Assembly: GCF_000972845.2 (NCBI RefSeq)
Contig: NC_040013.1
Span: 4,268,642 to 4,332,641 of the forward strand
Reading direction: 5' to 3'
Length of the DNA: 64,000 nucleotides
Origin: Larimichthys crocea
Taxonomy: Eukaryota; Chordata; Actinopteri; Sciaenidae
Shown: piece after piece, positions 14,697-28,819 of the stretch
Layout: each line of letters begins with the position of its first letter
Position numbering within the stretch: position 1 is the stretch's first letter
Translations under genes and position numbers: made by a program
The notes under the pieces: generated by a model
Seen by the model: the letters and a program-made list of their open reading frames with translations, nothing else
Told to the model about the DNA's origin: nothing
Databases searched by the model: none

Positions 14697-15072
14697 TAAG
14701 TGGAGCTGCAACTAACTTTGCATTATTGATTGATCAGTCAATCATTTCCTCAATTAATAGATTAGATGTTTGGGCCATAAAATGTCGGGAAAATGGTGAA
14801 AAATGTTGATCACTGTTTCCCAAAGCCCAAGCTGACGTCCTCAAATGTTTCCTTTTGTCCACAAATCAAAGATATTCTTTTAACAGACACAGAGGATTAC
14901 CACAAATCAAAGATATTCTTTTAACAGACACAGAGGATTATAAAAAACAAAAAGTATTAACATTTGAGGAGCTGAAATCAGATAATTTGGACATTTTGAC
15001 TATCAAAATACTAAATAAATATATAATAATAAAACAAATAGAAAAACCAATAAATTCATTGCAGCTCTACTG
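14697..15072. mobile_element. MITE-like element with about 20-bp imperfect terminal inverted repeats
   Basis: The left end AAGTGGAGCTGCAACTAACT pairs with the inverse of the right end (CAGTAGAGCTGCAATGAATT); the shared core is GAGCTGCAA. The interior contains ATTGATTGATCAGTCAATC and a 41-bp tandem duplication. The GAGCTGCAAC-type element is abundant in teleost genomes. No clear target-site duplication was seen, so the superfamily (possibly hAT) is uncertain. Confidence 0.65.
14860..14940. repeat. 41-bp tandem duplication
   Basis: Two head-to-tail copies with a 41-base period occupy 14860-14900 and 14901-14940. They are identical over the 40 bases compared. They lie inside the MITE-like element, so this may be an internal expansion of it. 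Confidence 0.9.
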
Positions 15073-15559
15073 ATGTTGACATAATGCCTGAATAGCCCGC
15101 AACATTTTGAAGTCAATAATCAAAGACAACATTGGCAGCCAAGAATTCTACGTCCAATGTCCATGACCTCAGGCTATTGTGGACAACATACGACAATGTT
15201 GTGTCAACTGAAATGAAATTGGCCATTTGATGTCTTTACACCTAATGAGTGCTGAGCATCGATCGCAGCGTTTCATGCATGTTTAATGTGTGCACTGGAC
15301 TTTGACAAGAGCGTGCTTGTCTCCTCTTCTGTTTGAGGTATCTATAAAGACAGGCGGTCGTGGTAAAGCTCTTCTTTTACCAGTCAGTTTTTGTTCCAAC
15401 CCTGATCTGTGGTTAGCAGCTTTGTGTAGTGACTGAAAGAATGGGATCACAGAGAAAAGGGAGATTTCTACAGGGTGTTTTGTGTAGCCGTGGAACAGAA
15501 ATGGGAGCTCAAGATTTTGGAGGAGCACCGAATTGGTCGCCACCCATCCTCATTGAAAG

Positions 15560-15790
15560 AAGTCAGCTAAGGTGATGTGGGCACTAAGCAAGACTGCTAT
15601 TTGGCTGCCTCGCCTTTGGAGGTGTTCCCGACACGACTGAATAGGAGGAGATCCCAGAGTAGATCCAGGACACACTGATTTTTGGATTTTCGTCAAGAGT
15701 AACTGGAGGAAGTTTCTGGCAGAGAAGAACGTGCAAGGCTGCTCAACTGCCCCCTCGCCGCATCAACCATATCCAGGAGAGGTGATCTGA
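15560..15790 (+). mobile_element. Degenerate non-LTR retrotransposon 3' fragment
   Basis: Blocks match in order the end of a common fish LINE reading frame and its 3' UTR: GTCAGCTAAGGTGATGTGGG, GGAGGTGTTCCCGACACGAC, GGAGGAGATCCCAGAGTAGA, CCAGGACACACTG, CTGGAGGAAGTTTCTGGCAG and AAGGCTGCTCAACTGCCCCC. The reading frame is broken. The LINE clade is not determined. Confidence 0.55.
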
Positions 15791-18033
15791 AAATAGTTGG
15801 ATGGATTGTGCGGCTATTACTGAAATGTGTAGTGTTTTTGCAAGTGGGTTGGAGAAGAGCCGTCCAGAGCAAGAACCAGCCAGGACTGACTGGTAATGCT
15901 TTAACTAGATTTAATACAATGGGCAGTGAATGGGACTTCTGTCACACAGCACAACTCTAATCGAATCCTCCACTCCCATGCGCTCCACCAACAACCTGCA
16001 CAGATACTACATACCTCACCGTCGGCTGTAGACATACGTCCGTCTGCCTTGCAAATAAATACATAAGAAGAGAGAAAACTAATCATATCTGACTTTGCTT
16101 AGAGGAGGTCTGTTCAATGATTGCACCCATTAATTGCTACTAAAATCACTTACCAACACTGTATTAATACGCTATCATGAAGTGAATGACTGTGAAGAAA
16201 CAGCAGACAGGTTGTGTTCACAGTAATGCATTGTACGTGCCTATGACCTAATGTGCCTTAACTACCATTCCTCCACTGTGAGGAACTTCATTATGACTGG
16301 AAACAATTAGTGGGAGCAACGTATGTAATGGGCTCTCAGCTTCCAACAGCACAGTCAATAGCCTGGAAATGGAAACTCTGCTCTAATCACTAATGAGAAA
16401 ATTGTGGAGGGGCAAGAGGGAGGGAGAGAGTCACCAGGGAGTGGGGATAAGACGAAAAAGCAGCTAGACACTGTGTGATAAAAGTAGTATAATGTTCGGT
16501 GGTGAAATAAGAACCAAATCTCACTTTCATCATCACAACACAGATCCGAATCCTAATCTGATTCGCCGCTTATCAAAAAGGTAATCATCTGACTTATTAC
16601 TCTTCATCTGGTCGGGATCTCCCCGTGAATAACTCGTTGCATTTTACTGCCTGCTTCATAATTGACCCAAGCCTTCGAGAAAAAGGGTGTGACAGAAATC
16701 ACGCTGGCAATCAGCGCGATAATGGATTAAGCCTATATCCATAACAGGGACCAGAGCTCCTAGCAGAGAAAATGAGCAGACAAAAACACAAGAGGGAGAG
16801 CTTCATAAAGCCCACCTGTGGTACAGGATACAAAAGCTGCAGCTAATGTGTGCAGTTCACAGGAATTCCTCTGTGTTTCTGTTTTAATGATAGCCTAAAC
16901 TCTATTTCCCTTCCCTCCCATCTCAACAGAAATCAATGTTAAGGAAACACTCAAGTTTCCACAGAGCAATAGCAATTTCTGCCCATACGGCTACATAGCA
17001 GAGAGGTGTTTTATGGTGGTAATGCCATTGCACCACAGGCTATGATTGGATATTTAATAAGCAGGCCTTGGAAATAGCCCTGTGCTCTTTTGGGCTCCCT
17101 ATACCTTTCTCTCCCTCCCTCTCTCTCTCTCTCAGCTGCGGGGTTTATAAAACCAGAAGCCTCAATACGCCAGTAAATTAAACTCTCTGCTTGTGGGACA
17201 CAAGCTGCAAAAACAGCTTCTTTGAAATCAATGTAATCATTAAGCATTTTTATGGGCTCAATGCATTTATATCGCTGTGAAATGCTATGAAAATAAATGG
17301 CAGAGCTCGGGTCTGGTTCATTTGCACGGTGCATGGAGAGATGTGTTATTCGTATTGGTCTGACTCCCCCCCTATACCTTCACATCCTGTTTCCCTAGCA
17401 ATACCGTTGTGAATTATTGATGTTACCACCATGTCTCCCTCTCTCCCTCTCTCCCTCCCTCCCCCAGTCCCTTACACACCAGCCCTCTGCAAGGATCTCC
17501 AGGCTTGACTGAGTCTCCTAAGAACAGGCTGCACACAATCCCACTGACAATATCCAATAAAGCAGAGCAGGGGGAGGGGCAAGATGCACCCTGACATTTA
17601 AATCAATTGCTTTCCTACAACAACTCTATGATTTTTAATCCATCTTTATTACCATCTTCAGTGCAAAAGCCTAAAGCAACACACCAGTTTCTATCACAGT
17701 GGAAAGAAACAGCAAGAAATACATAAATCTCTCCATAGCTCTTCTGGTATTTTGGCACAGATGGCAGTAATGTCGTCTAAATATCAATATAGCTTAATGC
17801 AGTAACGCTCCTCGTGTTGAAATTCAAACGGCGAGCTCGAGCTCTGAGCGTCAGTTGTTTGTTAATGTTTCATTGCGAGATCTCTATCTGCAAACAGTGT
17901 GTTTAACAGTGTGTGCAAAAGAAAAGGCACAGATGTGTTTGAATTCCCAAGGTCTCTGAATGCATGTTTTATCACTCTGCCTCAGAGAGGTTGTGGAGGG
18001 GGGTCCTGCCACCCTGAGTAGAAAACGACAGTA

Positions 18034-18057
18034 GCTGCTGCTGCTGCTGCTGCTGCT
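18034..18057. repeat. (GCT)8 trinucleotide repeat
   Basis: Eight GCT units (CAG on the other strand). They create a poly-Ser ORF on the minus strand that I do not consider a gene. Confidence 0.95.
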
Positions 18058-21000
18058 TCGTGTACTGGAGAGAAAATCTACAACAGAAAACAACCGCATG
18101 ATTTATACCATATATTCAACTGCAATTAATATGTGCTGCTATTTATTTTTATGCCTGTCGTTCATTAAGTGACATCACGTCGTCATTTACACCTGAAATC
18201 TACCGACTCCCGTGGATTACTGACACATCCAACTAATCCCACCAGATCCAGTAACAGACAGATCTTTCACGTAAGAGCAGCGACACATGACTGTTTAAAT
18301 GTCTGTTTATAACCCAGACAAGTAATCCAGTTTTGGATTACTGGGTGTACTCTAAATGTCAATACAGTAATGAATAGGTTCAGTAAACTGAGCTTTGAGA
18401 GCGCCTCATCTGATCTGTCTCTACAGTATGTTTTAAATCCTGACTCGGGTATCATTTGTCAATTTTTAATACTGGTCTCAACGCAATACAGCATTATACT
18501 AAAGTAATGCTTTAAGGACTCCTTATTTTGAGGAATATAAACAACAAGAGTACAAATCTGCAATCCCGATTCCTAATTACAAGTTGGACAGTCACAGCAT
18601 TTATTCAGAGGAGTGTAATATCCTTTTCAGCGGTCTATTCAGGGCAACAAGGACGCTTAATCATAGGTATCAAAAGCACGAGCAAACAGCTTAACCTGAT
18701 TATTAACACTTTAACTGAAATACGGACAATTGTCAAGCTACGCCATGCGTGTAAATGAAACCAGTGAGAGATGAAGAGTCCAAACCAAAAGCCATTGTCT
18801 AACGCTGCTATCATTTATTATTCATTCATATAACATATAACTCATGTCTGCGCTTTAATATTTGAAGAAGCTGAGACAAATAGTTCCCCAGTGTGAAAAC
18901 CAATAAACAACATTAAGTAGTCTGCTTAAACAAAGAAAAACTGAAATGTTCTAATGGATGTGTTTTGTTATTGGTAAGTGGCAGCTGATTTATGCTGACA
19001 AGACTTGTCCGGGGTATATCGGCATCTATTCCCAGGTGGGCCTCTATAACCGCTCAGGCAAGCAGGCACTCAAACCAAATTGCTTAAGTAAATATCCAAC
19101 AATATATATTGATCACACATAAAAAATGTGGACCAATTAAGTAACACAAGATTCCACCAGAAAAACAAGGGACTTTAACAATGTTCAACAACACAAAATG
19201 GTTGCATCTGTGGTGTAAATTGGCATTATGAAGAACGTTGCTCAGCAGAGTGCAGAGCTTAATCCTGTGCTTGAATCTTTGCAAACGTAGCACACAGCTT
19301 GCTATGTTGTCTGAGGTATCAGAAAACGTCTGAAGCGCATCACCGGCAATGCGTTAAAACAGGTAAGGCGCAGAGGGAAAATCAAAAGGCTTTATGTGCT
19401 GAAGCCTCTTGGCTGTCAAGGAGGGGGGAAAAAAAAAGCAGCCTCCGGCCTGGAAAGACAAAATTAATAAATGGACTTTAAGTCAGAATCAGCAGGAGAG
19501 GTTAGTGCTGCAGTGACAGCCTCCAAAAGTGAGACAAAGAGAGGGAAGGGAAGATAAAGGAAGAGCAGAAAGGCACTAAAATGTCTGCAGCACATTAATT
19601 GTTCATGAGAAGGTGCATACAAGCAAACAAAGCTGTGATGAATGGTCTCATTTGTGCAATGAGAAAGGCCCCGCCCAGCTTGTCTGCTATCCAGCTCCTG
19701 TCCCCTCTTTACTCAGGCTTATGCAAATATGGACCTCCATTAGCTGTGTTAACAGGTAACTGCTTCAAAGTGACCCCCATTGACCAGCCCGCCACTGCAA
19801 GGTGATGGATAGTCCACCAATACTGATTCAGTGTCACTCGGGGCAGAGGGAGGTGACTTCATCCCTCTGAAAAATATGATAAACAATCAACAACACTTCA
19901 ATTTATCTTCCTCCGCTGACTTCTACTGTCTCATCCTCTCATTGAATTACACACACATGTACACAAGAACATATACGACTCATATCCCCTTCTAGGCAAA
20001 CTACAGCGAGAAGTATGATTAAATTATGAAACATTAATGATGACGCCCTTGTCTCTTCCCCCTCATACAGCAATGTCTCTGCAGGGCAAATTAGGGCCTC
20101 CTAATACTCCAAACCTAGCGGCACAGCACCAGACGCGACCACATTAATATAGAGAAATTAGACAAACACAGAGAGCTGTTTATTCGGGAAAAACATGCCC
20201 CGTGAGACCTCACTATGGGAATAATTGGACCAGGACAGTCTGCATAATCAGATGAAGAGACAGACAGACAGAAAGGTGCAGGAGACACAACGTAAAAAAA
20301 AAAAGGCATAAAGAAATGATGCCACTTTTACTTTTATCCCCTGCTATTCACTCCATTACCAAAAAAAAAGCAATTATGGAGAAAATGAAATATAATAGTG
20401 GGCGTCTAGCTGTAGCAGTGATGACCACAGCTCTGTGGGAGTTCTCTAAATTAAACTACAGCAGTGGTGAAATACAGCCGGGGCCCCTGTCCTGCGTCTA
20501 CCTGTAAATCTACGGATTAAAGTGCTTCAACAGATAAATATGTTAAATTATGTACCAGAATGTACTCTCATTTGAGCAAACAGGAAAGAATGTAATCAAT
20601 TCAGGACAGGAAAAGTAGTCCAAACAACAGCAAAAAATATGAGAGAGCTCATAATCCCCCAGGCATCTGTTTGCACAGCTACCTCTCCATGTATACTGCC
20701 AGCGCACTGTCGTGAGTGGGCGCTCGTTTTTTTGGTGTGGAGGCTTGCCGTCATGTGAGCCGATGTCGCCAAGGGTCAGATTGACACCTGTGTTGTGAAT
20801 AATGCATGACCGCGTAAAGGCGTTTGGGTTTTTTTTTTTTTTTTCCTTTAATAAAAAGGCCGCCAAGGGAACTGCCAGAATGAAAATGCCACAAAAGCTG
20901 CAGAAAGGTCCTAATTAGTGCAACCCCCCTATATGCCTGTAGCCCCCACAACAACAACAGCATTCACACACCACAGGAAACAGATACGGAGCATATATCA

Positions 21001-21831
21001 CCACCTCCACTAAGGACTGAGGTGTACAATCTATGGCAATAAAAATGCGTGTTGCATAGGCATGAAGCTAATAAGCAATCCGTGTCCCAGCTGCAGCGAA
21101 TACACACACACAGTATAACATCACAGCACAAAGGAAAAGTGGTTTACTGCACATTACCGCTGCAAAAGATTCATTTACTTTTTTATTATCAGGCAAATTA
21201 CCCCAGTGGTCAACTGACTCTGCAGTTGTTTACTCAGAATAATATTTTCCTATGCCACAAGCCTGAGCGGATTTACTGAGAGCAATATGACAGCTTGATA
21301 TCGTATCGTAAATAAATCTAACGTGCACAGTGTACGAGCACGCTGTAAACATTCACACAAACGTGTCGAGTGGCTCTAAAACAAGTGTTATACTACCTGG
21401 AAAACATATCAGTGTGCAATGTGGGAGTCAACAAACAGCAGCTGTGTTTATATGGACACTAATGTTTCATTAACAATCAGGATAATAGCCCAATCAGAGT
21501 TAAAAATGCCTAACGTGACTAGGCTGATCCAACAAGAGGTTGTTTTCAAAGAGTTGAGAGTGTTGGTGTAAAGCTTGATCTGTTCAACAGGAAAATATTA
21601 GTGCCAAATCACCTTGTAAACACTTCATAATATATATAGTGTGTATATATATACACATAGGGGTAATGTAGCCAATGGTTATGAGGTTATGAGGTGAGGT
21701 GTGAGGGTTTGTAATGCTTCCAACACGGTCCATTTCCTTTTAGTAGGACGGCAAAAGGAATGATCCACCCTACTCTGCCTCTGATTGGCTAGTACTTATT
21801 GCCTTTGTCGGTTGGGTTGTTTAGGTTTAGG

Positions 21832-22016
21832 CTAATCTATATGAACAGATATCTGCATATGAATGCAGAATCTGAAGGCAAGGGATGGAAAACATTGGCA
21901 CTGGAAGCGTGCTGGTTACCGGAAAGCAAAATAGGTGAAATATAATCTCAGAACTCGACAGCTTTTTTTTAAACGTTATCAGCATTCATATGCAGATATC
22001 TGTTCACGGAGATTAG
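21832..22016. repeat. Long inverted repeat (35-bp arms, 115-bp loop)
   Basis: The arm at 21832-21866 begins CTAATCTATATGAACAGATA. It pairs with the reverse complement of 21982-22016, which begins CTAATCTCCGTGAACAGATA; 32 of 35 positions match. It could be a small fold-back MITE or a hairpin-forming transcript. Confidence 0.85.
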
Positions 22017-23734
22017 CAGAAATGTGTGATTCTCACGTATTACAAGTTAGGGACTGCAGAGGAAGCCTGGATATCTGTTTTCCAGGTATCTGCTGGCCAC
22101 ACCGGAAGCCCCCAGAGCCTAAAGAGCCATCAGACAATAGTCGAAATTGGGTTTAGAGACATTAGCTAGGGTAAGAATATCAGGGTCATTCCTTTTAGCT
22201 TGAAGCTAAAAATCACCTTACAGTAAAATAAGGTCAAGTGAAGGTGTCAGAACCACTTCCTCATCTTCTTTTGTTATATTTCTAGCAGAGTAGACAGGAG
22301 GGGCCACTTTGTGCACGTCGAAAAGTTCAATTCTGATTAAATGCTTTAAGGCATGGACACACGAGTTTAAATCTTCAATCAGAATCTAATCAAACAGGTT
22401 GAATGAATACTGTCCATGTAACTGCAGCTATTCTCCGGTAAACACTGACTCTCTCTCTCAGAGTATTATTGGTGCTTTCCCATTTTCACCCAAATGTGCT
22501 CCAGTGCACATTATCTGTTTAAAACACAACTGATTCCATCGGTGTCATGTAAGAGTGATGTCTCTATAACATTTGATGGCTAGTCCCAGCGTTATAACAA
22601 TGTGTCATCTGAAAATAAATATATATATTTCTAACGGTGCAGCATCTCTCTCTCATCGTGACCCCTGGACCTCACGTATATATATCTCACATCCTTTCAG
22701 CACAGGAAGTGTTTCTCTGTGAGTGACAGCACAGCATTGAGACGCTGTAATCCCGGTCCAGTTCTCTCCTCTGTCCCCCTTGGGGATTTGTGGAATATGA
22801 GCCAAGGTCCGAAAGATGCACATCCACACTCACAGACACAGCGCACAGATACGAAAAAAAAATTCCATCCCTCCTCATCTATGCCCTTATCACCAGCTTT
22901 GACCCCTCACCTCAACTCCAAAGTGAGACTCTTTATTAGTCTGCCACATCCAATAAAACCCACCTTATATAAGAGAATGAAACCCGCCCTGCCTTCCTGC
23001 TGCTGAAGGATCGGAGCAGAGGTTGAGACAGCTGTATCAAACGTATTTCAGCCATATCATAGCCCATCATCACGCTCTGATAGTGTAACCAGCCAATCAC
23101 CCGGCCAGTAACCACAGAAGCTCTAACTACCCCGAGTGTAATACATTCTCACGCACACAGGGCAATATTTTCACAGTGATAGTCTTTCTCTGCCCATGCA
23201 GAGAGGAGATAATTATAAACAAATATACATGATTTAGAGAGCAGAATTAAGATGGTGACAATGGTATTAAAAATATATTAGCAGATACATTAAATATTTA
23301 TAATTTTACTCAGATATTAACAGTATTGGATCCCCCCTGAATTTAGGATCTCATCGAGATCTTCGACAAAACTAAAAGCCGACAGCCAATGCACAATGCT
23401 ATTATGTTGATGTTTAACGTAAGTAAGGTTGCAACAATTTGAGACTGTCGCGGTACGATATCTGTCTCAGAAAATCAAGGTTTTACACAATTACTATTAT
23501 TAGTTACAATGATCATTAAAGGACTGAAACTGATTTTTTATTTATTTTTTTGCTTTGAACAGACTCTACAAAATAGTATGTCCTATATTTGTTTAATTAA
23601 CACTAATATGGTCAAATTCAATACTATAAATAAGCAAATGCACAATAACCGTCAATGTTCAGTACACCATGGTATCACTATTTTACATTAACGTGTTAGT
23701 ATGTTAATATTTGCTCTTTAGCACACAGCTGAGG

Positions 23735-23851
23735 CAGATGGGAATGTCCTTAGGGGGACATAAATGTGAGAATCAAATTTCACAGCAATCCATTCAACAG
23801 ATGTTGAGACACTTCACCTAAAACCACACGTCGACCTCATGGTGGCGCTAA
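23735..23851 (+). repeat. Interspersed teleost repeat fragment (CAGCAATCCATTCAACAG-type)
   Basis: GGGGGACATAAATGTGAGAA, TTTCACAGCAATCCATTCAA, GATGTTGAGACACTTCACC and CATGGTGGCGCTAAAAG appear in the order I recall from a high-copy fish repeat. A related fragment lies at 36846-36910. Confidence 0.6.
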
Positions 23852-26800
23852 AAGAGAGAAACCCCACGTCTGCATGGGTTCTGCTCAGCATTTACACACA
23901 AAAACAGATGGATTACAATTCACTCGTCATATCGGAACCATCTCTGTGAAATGGCACCAAATGGTCCAGAGTATCGACAATAACAGAGCCACAGAGATAA
24001 AGATGAGAAAACGGCAGAGCAATCAAACAATAAGTCACGATTCATCAGGGGAACAGATCAACGATGATCGGAATGAGAGCAATGCGACCTGAGCCTGCAT
24101 CCCTGTTATTGTCAGTATTGGCAGAAAACTAGCCATCTTTAGCTGTAGCACAGCCGTTAGATTTGATTATATCCACCTCAGAGAATCACAAAGTCTATCA
24201 GAAATATGCATTAGCCTGACAGGACGGATCCGGGGAAAAAAAAGCTATTTAATTAAATGTGTCGAAAAAGAATGTGAGTCCTATGGAGGAGAAACTTCAA
24301 AACAAATATAAAATAAATTCAGAAAAGCTTTCTACTTGAAATTACGTGTCAGGTAATGTTGGGTCTCAGCCACAGGTGAAGGAGACAGTTTCATTATGGT
24401 ATGCAACAGAGAAGAGTTAAGGCATTTTTTTCCCCGCACTATATTAACACAGTGTGTCAGCTCGAGAGCTCTTTGTGGATGGCAGTGAAATGAAAGAGAA
24501 GACTCTCTGAATATAAGCTGCTGTGAATTATCAGTGCTTTGTTTTGCATTGCTCCGAGGGTGTCTGCAGGATTTAGGGCCACACGACTGAAACCTTTGAC
24601 AATTCACCAAGGACGCTCGAATAATACAAATGAATATGGCTTACATTACAGCGATAAGAGCATCTATACTAACACTAACACTGAGAAGCCAATAAACAAA
24701 GCACAGTGTGCGAAAGCAATACAGCATCTCTCATCGCCTGTACTGTCCAGATGTGAAGGTGTGTTAACCTCTGCAGACCTATCAGCCTTTCCTCCCCTGC
24801 TGCTTCAAATCGCCAAGCACACATATTTATTAATCAAGATGAAAGAGATTTTAATTCCCCCGCGGGCTCTGCGCGGCCACATAAGCATCTTGTTTAATTA
24901 TGCTTTGGTGTAATATAAACTGTGCCAACTTACGGAGGAATGAAAACATCTCTTTCTTTCTGTATCCAGATGGCTGAATGCCAGGTGTGCACAAAAACAT
25001 ACACGCACACGTGAACGCAAAAAAAAAAACAAAATCACATAAAGTGCACATTAGCTTTTATGTATAAGCATAGTGCTAATATGGCACATTATGGAGGATG
25101 ATATAGTACACGTCACATACATTTGTTGCCCTATTTTGCCTGAATGAAAACTGGATGCTTCCACAGACAGACCCCAATAATGTAATAGTGTCTAACTAGA
25201 GACTTTGCAATGGTAAAATCCCATGTGGCATGAATGAATGTGTTGTGCCATAAGTGTTGCTGGGGGAAATGAGAGCTGTGGTGGTGGTGGCGGTGGTGCG
25301 GATGCAAATATGCAATTACATGAAGTACGTAGATGAAGCTGAAAGGAGTCTACATCATAAATAAACATGCCAATGCTCGGGCTAAATGCGTAATTTATTC
25401 TATTTATGAGTCAATGAAAACTGTGGAAGTAATTAGAAACATTCTGATGCATGATCAGATCAATATTTTATCATGAAGCTGTAAACAAAGTTTGGGAAGG
25501 CAGGGACATAAACTATGATTAATATCAGATGAAGAGTTTTACATTCCACTGAATATCGGCTTTAATATTAAACAATATGAACCTTTAAAACAGGTCAGCG
25601 TGCAATGTTTCATAATATCTATATGTTGAATAAGGACACAGTAAGTGTGTACCACTGTTCAGGGCACAAGTCACGATGAAATACACATGAATTATTTTCC
25701 TGTGTGGATACTTGAACCATTATAGTCTGTGTTTACATTAGTCTGAGCTTAACAAGTGAAAAGTAAAAATTTCCTCAAAGTGTTTTGATTTTTTCGCAGC
25801 TACAACTGTGACCCCGACAAATATAAGAGGTCACTTCCGAGCTTTGTTGACAAACTTCCCAAGAGGTTTCCTGTTTTCAGCTCATTGTTAGATACGAATT
25901 TCCCAAGGACTGTGCTTGCGCTACGAAGGCTCCGACCTCATTTTCATATGGGTCATTTCACACGTGACGCAACGGAGGAGAGGAGGATATAATGTGGCTG
26001 ACTCAACCTGCGAATGCAAAATTAAAGCAGAATGAATTTCAGTGTGAGTGCTACGTGCACAGCAGGAAACGGGAAAGACAAAAATATCGCAGGTGTAAAA
26101 TTATACTTCATGCTCACATCACCTGAGGTATTTGTGTCCGATGACAAATGGAGAACAGTGTTGCAGAGCAATGTTTTCGGGGAAACATTTGATGGGAAGG
26201 GCAGTGGGTAAAATTCACACTGCTGCACAGTCACAATTAAAGTGATTGATTAGACTGCCTCACCTCTGCTCTCGCAGAGTAAAAATAACTGCATCGCACT
26301 GGCCTCCCTTCCAGTAACCTGCCAGGTGAGCTGTTCTGCTAGACAAAGATTTCAGTGCATGGTTGTAATCGCATCTGGTCAAAGCATCGGACTGATCCTT
26401 ACAAGCACATGTTGGGTATTACTCCAATTACATCTGAGTGGAGGTCTCATCCAGCTACTGAACAAGCAAATCATGTTTCTTTAATAATATTCTTTCTGAA
26501 GCTTTCAGATTGTCTTTCACTCTCTTACATCATTTAACTAACATAGTTAGGTGCCGAGTGCTAATTAGGTAGCATTAATCAATAATAAACACAAACGGTG
26601 AAGCACACCAGACCTCAATTATGGATGCAACAATTCTCCGGGCTTAATTTGACACATTTATTCCTGCAGTCTTTTAAATTAAGTTGTAACAAGCTTTGGC
26701 TGGGAATTATATAAGTCACAAATCGATTTACATTTGTTTCAACAGAAGACTTGAAGTGAGAACAAAGTCAGGAATGTAGGAGTTTTAAAGTTAAGAAGAT

Positions 26801-28819
26801 ATCAAGCATGTGCATGAAGATCATATACAACAATCTTACCTTAAAATAACAGCTTTAAAATCATTTTGATGCTACACTGACTAAAAAGGTGAACAAAGTG
26901 GTGCCTCGCCAGGTCCAATCTCCCCCGAGAAGTGAGTAAGTACAGCAGGAAGTCATACAACACAAGCTCTTTCACACATTTTAGTTGAACTGGATTATAG
27001 CTGTAGCTGCTGTTAGCTCAATAGTTCAGTCCAGACTGTGAGCTCAGTGCACTGAGGCAGTGTTGGTGTCGCTTTGAAAGGAGGAAGGAAGAGTTATTTA
27101 GGCCCAGACTGTGGAATGCTGGCAGGGAGAAGCAACAGGACCGAGTTCAGCAGCCTCTACGGACATCTTGGCAGAGGTGAAGAGACCAAAATTACCTTAA
27201 AAGAGGAAGCTAAGAAGAGACAACAAGAGTGTAACCGAGCAAAATCCCAGACAGATCTGAAAGTCTGGAAGCAAGGGAGAATACAGATGCACAGTGTAGA
27301 AGTTATAATGAACATTTTCAGTGTTTGATACTCCAAAGATGGAGATTTAATGAGATTCTGACGCTCTGTTGCACCTGCAGGATGCCACCTGTCTACATGT
27401 GGGTGGACATAATGGATGTTCATGTCAGCATTATTATCCTCCTCTCCTCCATCTACATAATTGTTTCAATTCTTGTAGCAATGACATAACATGGTTTTGT
27501 AAGTGAAATAGCATCTGCGTGACATTTGCCGATCGTCAATGCACTATTGACGTTTGACTCACCACCTGCTCCGACGGTCCGGAGGGGAAACATGTAAGAG
27601 ACAATTCAGTGTCGATTCCCTCTGTAGTGATGCTCAAACCTTCCTATCTTTTGAGTCAGGGCTAACATATGGCATCTATGCATTTAGTTTGATGTGAGGA
27701 ACATTAACATAATCACTAATAACTACATTACTAACAAATCTTTTTTTCCTCTCTCTAATTAAGCAAAATAAGGTGAAAAACAAATTCATGCACACTAATT
27801 TAAGATCACTCATTTGTACGTAATTATCATTGGGGTTAATCGTAATTATCTCCTGTGGAGCTCCTGTTTTTGATCTGGATTCGCAGTAAACAAGCAGGAA
27901 AACAGATTCGTGTTAAAGTATTTGTAGCGAACGTTCAAATGGTTTTGCCTTCAGCTTGATTTATATAATATATGTTTTGCAGACGGTGTGCACTGCCTGC
28001 TGAAGCTGCCATCTTCTGTTTAACAGAAATATAGACTATCCAATTATGTTCTGTTTGTTTCTTTACCGTTTTTTACTTCTTGACTCATGACTGTTTTGCC
28101 ACTGTTGTTTGCCAAAGTGGAAGACACAAAAAAGTGGTTGCCAATAGAGGCAACCAGACGGCGGTCCAAATGTGGTTACCCGGGGCAACTGGACAATCGT
28201 TAGTGATGAGAACTGGATAGTCATTCAGGAGTGCATCAGTCGTTCAACAATCCACTGCATTACGGTCAATAAATTGTGAGTTCATTTGCATTGTTTGTGC
28301 CTTGGTGATTGGGGATTTGCTTTGTTGGATACCAAGAGTGACAGAGAAAAATGTTTGATAAATGTGAAAGAGGACTGGATATTGTGTAAAGATGATAGAG
28401 CCAAGAGAGAAGAGCCAGAAAGGTGATGCAGTAATTTATAAATCTTAAGTCAAAGTAGCAAACTAATCAGTTTTTGGCTTCCACAGGAGAAATGGACGAG
28501 GGTTAAAGGAAGTACATTTCATCAAGACTCAAACTCAAAATCAAATCCTCACATTTAAAATCCAGAGAATTGATATTTGTGGTGACTGAAACGACTCCTG
28601 AATTATAGCTGGAGATCAATTTCCTATCAATTGACTAGTCAATTAAGCAACTAACATGTTTTTTTTTGGGTTCCTTCTGAGAGACACTTGGTTGTGTGTA
28701 AATGCAAAGAAGCTGTAGTGGTGCAATTTTCATTTGCATATGTATATATCGCTACATAAACAGGTGCATACAACAGCAACTACCAATTCCACACTTGCTT
28801 TGCATGTGAATGGGTCGAC

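Larger units (their letters stand above)
15800..28780. other. No exon seen; presumed ttc28 intron continued
   Basis: Noncoding and AT-rich. It contains the long inverted repeat at 21832-22016, a teleost repeat fragment at 23735-23851 and short poly(A) and (GCT)n runs. Stretches such as 17000-17340 look unique and low in repeats, so they could hold conserved regulatory DNA. I cannot measure conservation here. Confidence 0.45.

Noticed and set aside
17011..17334. A 107-codon minus-strand frame
   Set aside because: Low-complexity Arg/Glu part from a CT run. The DNA looks more like a noncoding, possibly regulatory, block than an exon.
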